A DNA stretch of 64,000 nucleotides, from NCBI GenBank assembly GCA_029202545.1, contig CP119311.1:4650001-4714000 (forward strand), given 5' to 3'. The notes below the pieces were generated by a model. The model did no database searches. It was not told the origin of the DNA and saw only the letters and a list, made by a program, of their open reading frames with translations. Position 1 is the stretch's first letter; every line of letters starts with the position of its first letter. Source of the stretch: Candidatus Pseudobacter hemicellulosilyticus (GTDB lineage: Bacteria; Bacteroidota; Bacteroidia; Chitinophagales; Chitinophagaceae). The translations under genes and the position numbers were made by a program. Positions 9,096 through 19,483 of the stretch are shown here, piece by piece.

Positions 9096-12000
9096 TTAGA
9101 ATTTGATGTTAGCGCCTACCATTAAGGTCCGGGGACGGGGATAGTAACCTACATCCACACCTGAAGAAAATCCTTCTCCATAACCGATCTCCGGATCCAT
9201 GCCATCATATTTGGTGAAGGTGAACAGGTTGAGGGCGGCTACATACACACGTGCTTTGGAGAGCCAGGTCTTACCGGCCAGCTTTGAAAGGTCATAGCCG
9301 AGGGTGACATTGCTGATGCGCAGGTAATCGCCGTCATGGATGTAGAGGTCGGAGAAATTGGTCCAGTTGCGGTTGTCCTCGGTGACCCTGGGCATAGTGT
9401 TGCTGGAGCCTGGGCCATGCCAGCGGTCCAGTACGGCCCTTGACCAGTTGGCCTTGGGATCAGCATGGTTGCGCCAGGACTGTACCAGCTGGTTGCCTAC
9501 TACGCCGGAGGCCAGCAGGGAAAAGTCAAAGCCCCTGTATTCTGCACTGATAGAGAAACCATAGGTGTAATCGGGATTGGGATCACCGATCATGCTGCGG
9601 TCGTCGTCATTGATCTGGCCATCACCGTTGAGGTCTTTGTACCGCACGTCGCCGGGGGCGGCATTGGGTTGAATGAGCTTGCCGTTCTTGCTGTAGGAGG
9701 CCAGTTCGGCTTCCGACTGGAAGATGCCGTCTGTGGTCAGCCCCCAGAAATAACCCACGGGGTAACCACCGGTGGCCCGGTAGAACTCCAGGGAGTTATT
9801 GTACAGGGTATTGGTATTGCCGTGCAGGGTATTATCGCGGGAGGGGATATTACCGATCCGGTTCCTGTTGTAGGCGCCATTGGCGCTGACGGTATATACC
9901 AGCTTGCCGATCTTGTTGCGATAGGAGAGCAGCAACTCTACACCGGTGTTCTTCACATCACCGCCATTGATCAGCGGTGGTTCAGCGCCGGCAGTGGCCA
10001 GGATAGGTGTTTCTATGAGCCAGTCCTTGGTTTCCTTGATATAGAAATCGAAATTGACATTCAGGTTGCGGGCAATGGTGGCGTCAAAGCCGATATTGGT
10101 CTGCTGACCGGTTTCCCATTTTACCAGCGGGTTGCCGATGCGACTGGGATACGCTCCCGGTGTCAGCTCGCCTTCCTTATTGCCAAAAATATAATTGCTG
10201 TAGCGGAAAGCCACCGGTGTGAGGAAGCGATAGCCATCAACGTTCTGGTTGCCCACCTGTCCCCAGCTGCCGCGGACCTTGAGGAAGTCCAGCCAGCTGA
10301 TGTTCTTGAAGAAGTTCTCATTGGTAGCTACCCAGCCCAGGGATACGGAGGGGAAATACCCCCAGCGTTGATCCTTTGCAAATTTGGAGGAGCCGTCAGC
10401 ACGGAAAGTGAAGTTGAGCAGATAGGTTTCCCGGAAATTATACTGCAGGCGGCCATAGGCGGAGAGCAGCGCGTTCTCGTAGGGAGTGCCGCCGAGATTG
10501 ATATTTGCGCCGTCTGTATTGGTGGCATTATTGAGCCAGGCATGATACAGGTCGGTGAATACCAGGTCGCGGTTACTGGCAAAGAGGTTGTCGCCCCGTC
10601 CCTGGATGGCGGAAGTGCCGGCCATCACATCAAAATGATGCTGGTCTTTCAGGTTAAAGCTATAGCTGACCTGGTTATCCCATTGCAGCTGGCGGTCGCG
10701 GGCTGAATTCTGGCTGACCTTGGTGAAATCATTGAAGTTGTAGATGGACAGCCGGTAAGTGGGACTGAAGGAACGGCCGGACGTTGCCCTGTAGTTCAGG
10801 CCCAGGCTGGTGCGGAAGCGCAGGTTCTTAATGGGCTCCACTACCAGGTATACATCCCCGAAAAGCTGCTGGTTATTGTTCCGGTTCTGGGCGGTATAGG
10901 TCATCACGGCGTAGGGGTTGGCCTCGCCGGTATTCCAGGTGGAATTGCTGTTATCATAAAACTCACCATCCGGGCCATACATAGGGACCAGCGGGCTGAC
11001 GTTGAAGGCGGCGCGCAGGGTATTGTTGTAGATATTGCCTACACCGATCCCATTGTTCTCTTCATAGGTGAAGGTGAGGTGTTGTCCCAGTTTGATGAGC
11101 TTGTTGAGTACATTGTGTTCGGAATTCAGGCGTAAAGTGTACCGGCTGAAATTGGAGAGGTCCTTACCACCTACAATGCCTTCCTGGCCGGTATAGCCCA
11201 TGGACATGGAGAATACAGAGTTAGGGCTGCCGCCGGTAAGACCCAGTACATGGTTCTGGGTGAGGGCGTCCTTCACAAACATCTGGTCCATCCAGTCTGT
11301 ATTGGCAATAGGGTTGGCAATGGCTTCTGCTGAGAACGGCGGTGTTTTGCCGGAGTTCACGGCAGACTCATTCATGATGATGGAATATTCCCTGGCATCC
11401 AGCAGCTCCGCTTTGCGGGCTACATTCTGTACGCCGATAAATCCATCATAGGTCAGGACCGATTTACCCGCTCTGCCTGTCCGCGTAGTGATCAGCACCA
11501 CGCCATTGGCAGCCTGCGAGCCATAGATGGCGGCAGAGGCGGCATCTTTTAATACGTCTATGGATTCTATATCTGCGGGGTTCAGGTAGGCGATATCATA
11601 GGTGTTCACACCGTCCACTACGTAGAGCGGACCAAAATTGCCCACCGTGCCTTTGCCGCGGATGATCACGTTGATCCCGGATCCGGGCTGACCGGAGCTG
11701 GTGGTGATCTGTACGCCGGGCGCCTGTCCCTGCAAGGCCTGCAGGGCATTGGTAGTGCTTTGTTTCTGGATATCGCCGCCTTTTACATTGAGGTTGGCGC
11801 CGGTGACCAGCTTTTTGCGCTGTACGCCATAACCAATGACCACCACTTCATCCAGGTCGCTGAAATTCTCTTCCAGGCGGAAAACGAGCGTGCTGCCTGT
11901 TACCCTGAGTTCCAGGGGGCGGTAGCCTACCATAGTAGCTTCCAGCAGATCGCCGGAAGCGGCGGCCAGCCTGAACTGGCCTTTGTCGTTGGTAACAGCG

Positions 12001-12179
12001 GTGCGCTGGTTGCCTTTGTGGGTGATGGTGGCGCCGGAAATGGCTTCACCGGTTTTGGCAGAGAGGATAGTACCTTCTACCGTAGCTTCCTGTGCATACA
12101 GACTGGGGGGAAGCAATAGCCCCGCAATAAAGAGCCAGCATAAGCATGTTGCTTTGAGCAAGGTTTTCGTTTTTTTCAT
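9096..12179 (-). CDS. SusC/RagA-family TonB-dependent oligosaccharide transporter
   Basis: 1027 residues with a signal peptide ending SLYAQ. A carboxypeptidase-regulatory-like beta domain (about 30-105) is followed by the SusC plug (about 120-240, with GQAPGVQITTSSGQPGSG and a PLYVVDGV segment) and the 22-strand barrel ending in the terminal aromatic motif ANIKF. The protein imports oligosaccharides released at the surface, powered by TonB. There is no STN domain, which fits control by the upstream HTCS rather than by a sigma/anti-sigma pair. It is the second gene of the operon, 37 bases after GH31. Confidence 0.95.
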   Translation of the reverse strand: MKKTKTLLKATCLCWLFIAGLLLPPSLYAQEATVEGTILSAKTGEAISGATITHKGNQRTAVTNDKGQFRLAAASGDLLEATMVGYRPLELRVTGSTLVFRLEENFSDLDEVVVIGYGVQRKKLVTGANLNVKGGDIQKQSTTNALQALQGQAPGVQITTSSGQPGSGINVIIRGKGTVGNFGPLYVVDGVNTYDIAYLNPADIESIDVLKDAASAAIYGSQAANGVVLITTRTGRAGKSVLTYDGFIGVQNVARKAELLDAREYSIIMNESAVNSGKTPPFSAEAIANPIANTDWMDQMFVKDALTQNHVLGLTGGSPNSVFSMSMGYTGQEGIVGGKDLSNFSRYTLRLNSEHNVLNKLIKLGQHLTFTYEENNGIGVGNIYNNTLRAAFNVSPLVPMYGPDGEFYDNSNSTWNTGEANPYAVMTYTAQNRNNNQQLFGDVYLVVEPIKNLRFRTSLGLNYRATSGRSFSPTYRLSIYNFNDFTKVSQNSARDRQLQWDNQVSYSFNLKDQHHFDVMAGTSAIQGRGDNLFASNRDLVFTDLYHAWLNNATNTDGANINLGGTPYENALLSAYGRLQYNFRETYLLNFTFRADGSSKFAKDQRWGYFPSVSLGWVATNENFFKNISWLDFLKVRGSWGQVGNQNVDGYRFLTPVAFRYSNYIFGNKEGELTPGAYPSRIGNPLVKWETGQQTNIGFDATIARNLNVNFDFYIKETKDWLIETPILATAGAEPPLINGGDVKNTGVELLLSYRNKIGKLVYTVSANGAYNRNRIGNIPSRDNTLHGNTNTLYNNSLEFYRATGGYPVGYFWGLTTDGIFQSEAELASYSKNGKLIQPNAAPGDVRYKDLNGDGQINDDDRSMIGDPNPDYTYGFSISAEYRGFDFSLLASGVVGNQLVQSWRNHADPKANWSRAVLDRWHGPGSSNTMPRVTEDNRNWTNFSDLYIHDGDYLRISNVTLGYDLSKLAGKTWLSKARVYVAALNLFTFTKYDGMDPEIGYGEGFSSGVDVGYYPRPRTLMVGANIKF

Positions 12180-12216
12180 ATAGAAGCAGTTAACAGTTAG
12201 AAAAATCTGATCCCGG

Positions 12217-15087
12217 TTATTCAGGTTTCAGCGTGACGGCCTTTCCAGTGTAAGTGATCAGCTGACCCTGGCTGGTACCGGGGTCCATAGGAACGGGTTT
12301 ACCCGGACTGACCCGGATCACCCGGAAATGGCGCTGTACCAGCATGCCGGGGAAACTGCCCTTGCGGGCGCCAACAGATAAGGTTTTAGTAGCTTCATTC
12401 CAGGATAAGGGAATGGAGGCGAAAAGGCCTTTTTCATAATTGTAATTATTGTTTTCATCTTCGTAAAGGTTGAAGGAAGCGTTCTTCCCGGTATATACAT
12501 ACAGTGTAATGGTGTCAGCTAATTTCTCTTCTGTGTACTGGAGACTGGGGCCTACTGGCAGTATGGCCCCTTCTTTCACGTACACCGGCATCTGCCCGTA
12601 ATCAGCGGCCGCATTGATCCGGCGCCCTCCCGGTTCATACTGGCCTGTATAGAGGTTATACCAGCCCTGTCCTTTGGGCAGGTAGAGTTCTTTGTTACGC
12701 TGGCCATACCTGTACACAGGGTTCACCAGCAGCGAAGGGCCAAACATATATTGGTCGCTGATCCGCAGCACGGCTGTATCTCCTGCAAAATCCATGGGCA
12801 GCCCGCGCATGAGCGTATAATCCTCGTGGTAACTTTTGCCAGCAATGGAATAGATATAAGGCATCAGGCGGTAACGGAGCTGGGTATAGTACAGGATACT
12901 CTTATAGGCAGGATGATCTTCCGGTGCAATATTAAAAGGCTCCCGGTAGGGGAACTGGCCGTGCGACCGGTATACCGGTGTCAGGGAACCGAACTGGTAC
13001 CAGCGGGTCAGCATTTCCCGCCATTCTTCCTGGTCTTTTTCGTTGGGGTATTCAAAGCGGTTCTCCACTACAAAGCCACCAATGTCCATGCTCCACCAGG
13101 GCAGGCCCGAGAGTGAGAAATTGATGCCGGCGGTGATCTGTGCTTTCATATCGTCCCAGCGTGCGCCGATATCACCGCTCCAGATAGTGGCGGCATACCG
13201 TTGTGAGCCGGCATAACCGGAACGGGTTAACAGGAACACCCTTTTGTCGGGATCCGCGGAACGCTGCCCTTCATAAATGCCTTTGGCATTCTGCAGGGGA
13301 TAGGCGTTCAGGTATTCGGCGGCAGGGCCAATGGCAGTGCCGGCCATCTGCTGCTTACGCCTGTCGGGCGAAACATTGGAATGGATATCGGGTTCGCTGG
13401 CATCCATCCACCAGGCATCCACGCCTTTTTTAAAGATCTTTTCATTGATCAGGTCCCAGAATGCTTTACGGGCCTTTTCGTTGAAGGCGTCATAAAAGGT
13501 AGACGTATAGCCGTCCCCGATCCAGTCCCTTGTCCGGTCGGCAATATTGCGTTTGTAGAGCCAGCCGTTCTGGTCAAATGTTTTGTAGGCGCTGATGCCT
13601 TCATAGAATTTGGGCCATACGGAGATCATGAACTTAGTATGGTATTGTTCGTGCAGGACTTTGATCATGCTGTCCGGGTTGGGGAAGCGGGCAGCGTCAA
13701 ATTCCTGGCTGCCCCAGTCGTCCTCTTTCCAGTAGCTCCAGTCCAGCACAATATTGTCCAGCGGCAGCTGGCGGTCCCTGAATTCTTTCACGGTACTCAG
13801 GATCTCGTCCTGTGTTTTGTACCGCTCCCGGCTTTGCCAGAATCCCAATGCCCATTTAGGGACCAGGCTGGCTTTGCCGGTGAGGGTACGATACCCCGCT
13901 ATGATCTCATCCATAGTGCCGCCATAAATAAAATAGTAGTTGAGCTGCTGCCCGGCTTCCGAAGCAAAAGCGTATTGGTCCTGTGCTTCGGCGGGTAGCG
14001 GCTCTATCCAGCGCAGGGTGAGGTAGGCTTCCACGGACTCGGGCGCCCACTCTATCCTGATAGCGTATTTTTTCCCTTTATCGAGGGGCAGGTCCAGCAG
14101 GGCGGGAGCAGGGTTCCAGGCCCGGCGCCACCTGTCCAGAACCAGTTTTCCCTCTACCCATACCTTGATATAACCACCGTAGGTCATCCGGAATTTATGC
14201 AGTCCCTGGAATTCAGAAGCAATGCTGCCCTCCCATACTACTTTGCCCTTAGTGGGTAAAAAATCCGGCGGGAAAAAGAGCCGGGAATCATTCAGGAACT
14301 CATAGCTGATAGCCGTTTCTGCCCGTTGCTTAACCGGCGTGGCGTTGGGGCCACGGTCATTGTAATAACTGGCGGTAAGCCAGCCTGGCTCTCCCTTATC
14401 GGAGAAAAGCTGCAGGGCCGAGAGCGAATGGTAGGGGCGTATATCCCCGATGCTGGTGATGGAATAATTATCCCAGAGCAGGCCATAATTTTTATGGGAC
14501 ACCAGGAAAGGCACGGCTACTTCCGTATTGTTCTGAAAAAGGGTCACCTGGTGCCCTTTGTAGTTGAACACATCGTCCTGGTGCTGGCCGAGGCCATAAT
14601 AGGCGTCGTCAGGCGTTGTCTGGAATACCTGGGTGATCTGGTAGGAGCGTTGCCCTTCCACCGCTATGGGGGAAAAGCTGCGGCCGCCTACGCCTTTTTC
14701 CGCCAGGACCTTCCGGCCAGCCGTATCATAAAATGATACGGCGCCGGTCCGGAGCAGCACAACGGCTGTCAGTAACCGGGTTTTGACCGTAACCCGGTCC
14801 TTGGTGGTAATTACTTTCCAGCTATTGGGAGCAGGGGGCGTAGTTTCTACAGCAGAAAGGCTCTGGAAGGGAGCCAGTTCTTTGGCCGGGCTGGCCGTTA
14901 CCTGTATAATATTATCGGCTACTACCCGGAGTTTGACCGCCTGGGTATTGAGGGTATAGTCGGGATCAGGGTAAATGATCACGCCGTCCCTGACCAGTTT
15001 AAAGGGGACAGGGTTGGGGTAACCGGTACAGAAGGCAATGGAATGGCATAGTAAAAAGCCGGCGACAAGCACTGTTATTCTCAGCAT
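12217..15087 (-). CDS. Glycoside hydrolase family 31 alpha-xylosidase with PA14 insert
   Basis: 956 residues from the ATG at 15087. A TTG at 15123 is in frame, but it overlaps a promoter-like TAGATTTG, so the ATG is preferred. A signal peptide is present. Order: N-terminal beta-sandwich, an inserted PA14 module (about residues 225-370, with VVWEGSIASEFQGLHKFRM and EWAPESVEAYLTLRWIE), the TIM barrel and C-terminal beta domains. Catalytic candidates are Asp562 in WWMDASEPD (nucleophile) and Asp639 in IWSGDIGARWD (acid/base). PA14-bearing GH31 enzymes of this type are alpha-xylosidases that remove xylose from the non-reducing end of xyloglucan oligosaccharides. It is the first gene of the xyloglucan-like operon. 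Specificity is inferred from architecture and neighbours. Confidence 0.88.
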   Translation of the reverse strand: MLRITVLVAGFLLCHSIAFCTGYPNPVPFKLVRDGVIIYPDPDYTLNTQAVKLRVVADNIIQVTASPAKELAPFQSLSAVETTPPAPNSWKVITTKDRVTVKTRLLTAVVLLRTGAVSFYDTAGRKVLAEKGVGGRSFSPIAVEGQRSYQITQVFQTTPDDAYYGLGQHQDDVFNYKGHQVTLFQNNTEVAVPFLVSHKNYGLLWDNYSITSIGDIRPYHSLSALQLFSDKGEPGWLTASYYNDRGPNATPVKQRAETAISYEFLNDSRLFFPPDFLPTKGKVVWEGSIASEFQGLHKFRMTYGGYIKVWVEGKLVLDRWRRAWNPAPALLDLPLDKGKKYAIRIEWAPESVEAYLTLRWIEPLPAEAQDQYAFASEAGQQLNYYFIYGGTMDEIIAGYRTLTGKASLVPKWALGFWQSRERYKTQDEILSTVKEFRDRQLPLDNIVLDWSYWKEDDWGSQEFDAARFPNPDSMIKVLHEQYHTKFMISVWPKFYEGISAYKTFDQNGWLYKRNIADRTRDWIGDGYTSTFYDAFNEKARKAFWDLINEKIFKKGVDAWWMDASEPDIHSNVSPDRRKQQMAGTAIGPAAEYLNAYPLQNAKGIYEGQRSADPDKRVFLLTRSGYAGSQRYAATIWSGDIGARWDDMKAQITAGINFSLSGLPWWSMDIGGFVVENRFEYPNEKDQEEWREMLTRWYQFGSLTPVYRSHGQFPYREPFNIAPEDHPAYKSILYYTQLRYRLMPYIYSIAGKSYHEDYTLMRGLPMDFAGDTAVLRISDQYMFGPSLLVNPVYRYGQRNKELYLPKGQGWYNLYTGQYEPGGRRINAAADYGQMPVYVKEGAILPVGPSLQYTEEKLADTITLYVYTGKNASFNLYEDENNNYNYEKGLFASIPLSWNEATKTLSVGARKGSFPGMLVQRHFRVIRVSPGKPVPMDPGTSQGQLITYTGKAVTLKPE

Positions 15088-15120
15088 GGCAAGCGGTTTG
15101 ATCTGGTTTTTAAAGACACG

Positions 15121-15128
15121 CAAATCTA
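15121..15128 (-). promoter_or_regulatory. Candidate -7 element of the GH31-SusCD operon
   Basis: The minus strand reads TAGATTTG here, matching the Bacteroidota -7 consensus TAnnTTTG, about 33 bases upstream of the GH31 ATG at 15087. No good -33 TTTG lies at the expected distance, so the operon may depend on activation by the upstream HTCS regulator. This is a motif match only. Confidence 0.35.
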
Positions 15129-15211
15129 ACCGTACGCGGTATGCAAGAGGGTATCCGTATGTTTACGAATAGGGTATTAAATGTTAACCGGAAAGGTTTG
15201 GGATATGATTA

Positions 15212-18200
15212 TCAGGCTTCTGCTTCTGTAGGGGAGGCGCGGGGCGGGTCTTTTTGATACTGGGAAGGCAGCACCTGGAAGGCCTCCTTAAAATAGCGGG
15301 CAAAGTTCTTGGGATTATTGAAGCCTACCTCATAGGCTACCTGCGCTACGGTAAGCTGACTTTGGGCCAATAGCTGGGCAGCCCTTTTAAGACGCAGGTG
15401 CCGGATGAATTCCACCGGGGTCAGCCTGGTCAGGGCCAGGATCTTTTTATAGGCAGCCACCCGGCTCATGAAGAGATCGCGGCTCAGGTCTTCCACTGAA
15501 TAGTCCGGGTTACCGATATTCTTTTCTACCGCCTCACGGGCCATTTTCAGGAACCGGTCGTCGGCCGACTCAATAGCAATCGTTTCCGGGTTCACCTCCC
15601 TTTGTCTTTCGATATTCTTTTTCAGTTGCTGCTGCTGTGCCAGCAGGTTCCGGATCCGGGTCTCCAGGATCTCAAACGTGAAGGGCTTGGCTATATAATC
15701 GTTCACCCCTGTTTTATAGCCTTCCAGCTGGGTCTCTTCGCTATCCATGGCCGTGAGCAGGATCACGGGGATCTGGGCAGTTCGGGGATCCCCTTTGATC
15801 CGCCGCAGCAGTTCAATGCCGGAGAGCTGGGGCATCATGATATCACTCACCACCAGGTCGGGCAGGAACTCCTTGGCCTTCTGCCAGCCGGTCTTTCCAT
15901 CAGCCGCTTCCAGCACCTGGTATTTGCGGTTGAGGTTGTCCTTTAAATAGAAGCGGAAGTCCTCATTGTCCTCCACCACCAGGATGGTCCGGCTTTTTTG
16001 TTTTTGGGACGAACCAGGGGCGATCTCTGTACCAGCTGCCGGCAACGGCTCCAGGCTCATGGAGGGTGCAGGCGTGGGGGCCGTGGGGGGCAGGGCCTGC
16101 AATTCGCCATTTTTCCGGACAGGCAGCACTACTATAAAGGAAGTGCCCTTGTCGGGTTCACTTTCCACCTGTACGCTGCCTTCGTGCAGGCGCACAAATT
16201 CCTTGGTGATGGCCAGGCCGATACCTGTTCCCTGGCTGATCATGCCTTCGGGTACATCATGCTGAAAGAAACGTTCAAAGATCCTGTCATGCTTATCCGC
16301 CGGGATGCCGATGCCCGTATCCTTTACCCGGATCTCAATATGCTGTTCATCCGGGCAGCGCAGGTAAACGCTGACCCGTCCATTGTTGGGGGTATATTTA
16401 AAGGCGTTGGAGAGCAGGTTGAAGAGGATCTTTTCCAGTTTATCGCGGTCAAAGCACATGTCCAGGGATTCCCGGGCGCTTTCAACGCTGAAGCTGATAT
16501 TCTTTTGTTCGGCGATATCAGAAAAGGAATAACTGATATCCCTAACAAAGCGGATGATATCACTCTGGGTAGGATGCAGCACAAACTGCTGCACCTCCAT
16601 TTTACGGAAATCCAGCAGCTGGTTGATCAGGTGCAGCAATCTTTTGGCATTGCGCTGGATCAGCTGCAATTGTGTGCGCTGCTGTGCATCATGGGTGGAT
16701 TTCAGGATACGGTCCAGCGGCGAGAGGATCAGGCTGAGCGGGGTACGGAACTCATGGCTGACATTGGTGAAGAATTTTGTCTTCATGCTGTCGATGGCGT
16801 GCATGCGGTCCGCCTCCCTGCGCTGCTGTTCCATTTCATAGCGCATCCTGGTCCTTTCCACCGTGATCCTGCGGGCCAGCACCAGGATGCCGGCAACCAC
16901 CAGTATATAAATGATAATGGCTATCGGTGTCCGCCAGAAAGGTGGCAGGATGGTGATGGTCAGTTCTTTTTCCGGGCTCCAGTTGCCCTCAGGATTCAGT
17001 GCTTTGACCTTAAAGTGATAGGTGCCCGGGTCCAGGTTGGTATAGGTGGCGCGGCGCTGGCTGCCATCAGTATAGAGCCAGTCTTTGTTAAAGCCCTCCA
17101 GTTTATAGGCGTAGCGATCGCCATTGGAATGTACAAAGTCCAGGGCGGCGTATTCAATGGAGAATACATTGTCTTTGAAGCGGAGGGTGATGGCATCTGT
17201 TTCAGTGATGGCGCGGGAAAGGATCACCCGGTCGTTCACGCGGTCCCCCGCATTGATATTTTTATTGAAGACCTGGAAGCTGGTGAATACGATAGGAGGA
17301 TTTTCCTGCACAGGATGCGTATACCCTGCAGTAATGATATTGAAGCCGTTAGGGCCTCCTACCACCAATTCTCCTTTACGTGTTCTGAGGGCTGCATTCT
17401 CATTGAATTCCCGGCCCTGGAGGTTACTGGTCTCATCGTAATTCCGGATATCAGCGATATTGGTTCGTCCCTCACTGTCTTTTTTCAGCAGGAGATTACT
17501 GAGGCCGCTGGGGGTAGTGATCCAGAGGTTATGCTGCTGGTCTTCCAGGATAGTAAGGATGGTATTGTCCGGCAGGCCCTGCTCCCGGGTGAAATGCCGG
17601 AAGCTGCTGCTGGCCGGTTCAAAGAGGTTCAGTCCTTCACGGGTGCCCACCCAGATCCTGCCGAAGGCGTCTTCCAGGATGGACAGTACATTATTATTAC
17701 TGAGACTGCCGCTATCTGCGCTATGACTGTAGCGGGTCAGCTGTCCGGTCTTTTTGTTCAGCAGGTCCATACCGCCTGCCGTGCCGATCCAGAGATTGCC
17801 CTGCCTGTCCTCCTGCAGAGCCATGATGAATCCCGCCTGGGTAGCGGCGGGAGTGGTACCGGTATCCCGGTAATGAATAAATTGCCCGGTGCTGCGGTCA
17901 AAGCGGTCCAGGCCCCGGCCCAGGGTGCCCACCCAGAGCTGGTGCTGCGCATCTTCCAGGATCTCCCAGACCCTGTCTTCCGCCAGGCTGCCTGGATCGG
18001 CCTCGTTGTGGCGGTAATGGATGAACCGGTTGCCATCAAAGCAATTGAGCCCGCCGAGATAGGTGCCTATCCAGAGTTTCTGCTCATGGTCCAGGCAGAG
18101 ACTGACCACCACATTATTGCTGAGGCTGCTGGGGTCATTGGGATTGTGCAGGTATTGCCGGAAACTGTTCTGCTGCCGGTCAAAATAAAGCAGGCCGCCG

Positions 18201-19351
18201 CCATTGGTGCCAATCCAGAGATTGCCCCGGGCATCTTCCACAAAACGGTTCACATCATCATAGGGCAGGCTGCGCCGGTCGGAGGCGCGGTGTTTATAAT
18301 GCGCAAACTTGGAGATGTTCTCATTGATATAGCTGACGCCCTGTTTGTAGGTGCCTATCCAGATGATCCCGTTGGGATCACGGTAGAGGGCATTGATACT
18401 GTTCTGCGCCAGGCTCTTGTTGTTCTCCGGATCATTGACCAGGTAGCGGATGGTAAACCCTTCCTTATTGACCAGGTTGATGCCGCCATGATCAGTAGCT
18501 ATCCAGATCAGCCCGGATTTATCCTGTGCAATGCCATTCACCAGGTTATTGTTGAGCCGGTGAGGCTGGCTGTTCTCGTTGAGTATCCGCAGGGATCCGG
18601 CAGGATCCAGGTAGAATACGCCTTTGGGATCACCTGTCCATGCCCAGAGACCATTGTCCTTATCTATGAACAGCTGGTAGGGGTAATTGCCTTTATTGGC
18701 CTGCTGCAGTTTTGTATTGCGATGCACGATCTGCAGAGAGGAGGGTTCCATGATCGTTAACAGGCCGCTACGGTGTACCAGCCAGATATACCCGAAGCTG
18801 TCTTCCGCCAGCTGGGTGATGGCGCTATCGCTGGCTGCAGCAGCCGGAAAGGGGTAGACCAGGATGCCGGCTTTTTGTCCCGGGCTTACCCGGTACAGGC
18901 CCTTGCTTTCTATGATAAACCAGTATTGGCCCTTGCTGTCTTTCCGGATAGCGCTCACCGTACCGGCCGGCATTCCCAGGGATTGCAGGTACCGGTTGCC
19001 ATTGCGGTCAAAGCGTTCGGTGCCGAGGTCAAAGAGACAACCATCGGACCGGGAATTGATCCAGAGTTTGTTACCGGGACATTCCCAGATATTGCTGATA
19101 TAATTATCGGTGAGGGTATTACTGTCGGCCGTGCTGCGGTAGGTCTTGACGGAATAACCGTCATAACGGTTCAGGCCGGACATGGTGCCGAACCATAAAA
19201 AGCCGTTCCTGTCCCTGAGGATGGTATTGACCTGGTTATGGGAGAGACCGGAAGCCACATCCACCCGTGAAAAGGTATACTGTTCCTGTTGTGCAGGGGC
19301 ATGCAGGTACAGGCATACGGCAACCGTTATCAATAAATGTTTTAATGACAT
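15212..19351 (-). CDS. Hybrid two-component system (HTCS) sensor/regulator of the xyloglucan-type locus
   Basis: 1379 residues, all classical HTCS parts. A signal peptide (to about 20) is followed by a double seven-bladed propeller of reg_prop repeats (GLSHNQV, GFLWFGT, GLIWIAT, NLWIGTNGG and similar, about 25-700), a Y_Y_Y domain (about 730-800), one membrane helix (IAIIIYILVVAGILVLARR, about 815-833), HisKA with His866 in NVSHEFRTPL, HATPase, a receiver domain with Asp1170 in VVSDIMMP, and a C-terminal AraC-type HTH (about 1275-1365). The periplasmic propeller senses an oligosaccharide, and phosphotransfer reaches the fused DNA-binding output. It lies 124 bases upstream of the GH31 operon on the same strand and should be its activator. 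An acidic/proline linker between kinase and receiver is encoded across the short GGTTCGTCCC-type repeat at 15994-16016. Confidence 0.95.
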   Translation of the reverse strand: MSLKHLLITVAVCLYLHAPAQQEQYTFSRVDVASGLSHNQVNTILRDRNGFLWFGTMSGLNRYDGYSVKTYRSTADSNTLTDNYISNIWECPGNKLWINSRSDGCLFDLGTERFDRNGNRYLQSLGMPAGTVSAIRKDSKGQYWFIIESKGLYRVSPGQKAGILVYPFPAAAASDSAITQLAEDSFGYIWLVHRSGLLTIMEPSSLQIVHRNTKLQQANKGNYPYQLFIDKDNGLWAWTGDPKGVFYLDPAGSLRILNENSQPHRLNNNLVNGIAQDKSGLIWIATDHGGINLVNKEGFTIRYLVNDPENNKSLAQNSINALYRDPNGIIWIGTYKQGVSYINENISKFAHYKHRASDRRSLPYDDVNRFVEDARGNLWIGTNGGGLLYFDRQQNSFRQYLHNPNDPSSLSNNVVVSLCLDHEQKLWIGTYLGGLNCFDGNRFIHYRHNEADPGSLAEDRVWEILEDAQHQLWVGTLGRGLDRFDRSTGQFIHYRDTGTTPAATQAGFIMALQEDRQGNLWIGTAGGMDLLNKKTGQLTRYSHSADSGSLSNNNVLSILEDAFGRIWVGTREGLNLFEPASSSFRHFTREQGLPDNTILTILEDQQHNLWITTPSGLSNLLLKKDSEGRTNIADIRNYDETSNLQGREFNENAALRTRKGELVVGGPNGFNIITAGYTHPVQENPPIVFTSFQVFNKNINAGDRVNDRVILSRAITETDAITLRFKDNVFSIEYAALDFVHSNGDRYAYKLEGFNKDWLYTDGSQRRATYTNLDPGTYHFKVKALNPEGNWSPEKELTITILPPFWRTPIAIIIYILVVAGILVLARRITVERTRMRYEMEQQRREADRMHAIDSMKTKFFTNVSHEFRTPLSLILSPLDRILKSTHDAQQRTQLQLIQRNAKRLLHLINQLLDFRKMEVQQFVLHPTQSDIIRFVRDISYSFSDIAEQKNISFSVESARESLDMCFDRDKLEKILFNLLSNAFKYTPNNGRVSVYLRCPDEQHIEIRVKDTGIGIPADKHDRIFERFFQHDVPEGMISQGTGIGLAITKEFVRLHEGSVQVESEPDKGTSFIVVLPVRKNGELQALPPTAPTPAPSMSLEPLPAAGTEIAPGSSQKQKSRTILVVEDNEDFRFYLKDNLNRKYQVLEAADGKTGWQKAKEFLPDLVVSDIMMPQLSGIELLRRIKGDPRTAQIPVILLTAMDSEETQLEGYKTGVNDYIAKPFTFEILETRIRNLLAQQQQLKKNIERQREVNPETIAIESADDRFLKMAREAVEKNIGNPDYSVEDLSRDLFMSRVAAYKKILALTRLTPVEFIRHLRLKRAAQLLAQSQLTVAQVAYEVGFNNPKNFARYFKEAFQVLPSQYQKDPPRASPTEAEA

Positions 19352-19483
19352 TTTTTATTGGCATCTATCTGACAGGAAATCATCAGCTTATCACCAGGGA
19401 CGGACAATCGATCATGATAAAGTTAATGATTCTCACCAATAAAAAAAGGGGCTGCACCCGGCAGTTGATAAATGGGGGTGCAG

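Noticed and set aside
15998..18760. 920-codon open frame on the plus strand opposite the HTCS gene
   Set aside because: It is the antisense shadow of the propeller and kinase coding sequence; no ribosome-binding site, no family motifs, and codon pattern follows the minus-strand gene.
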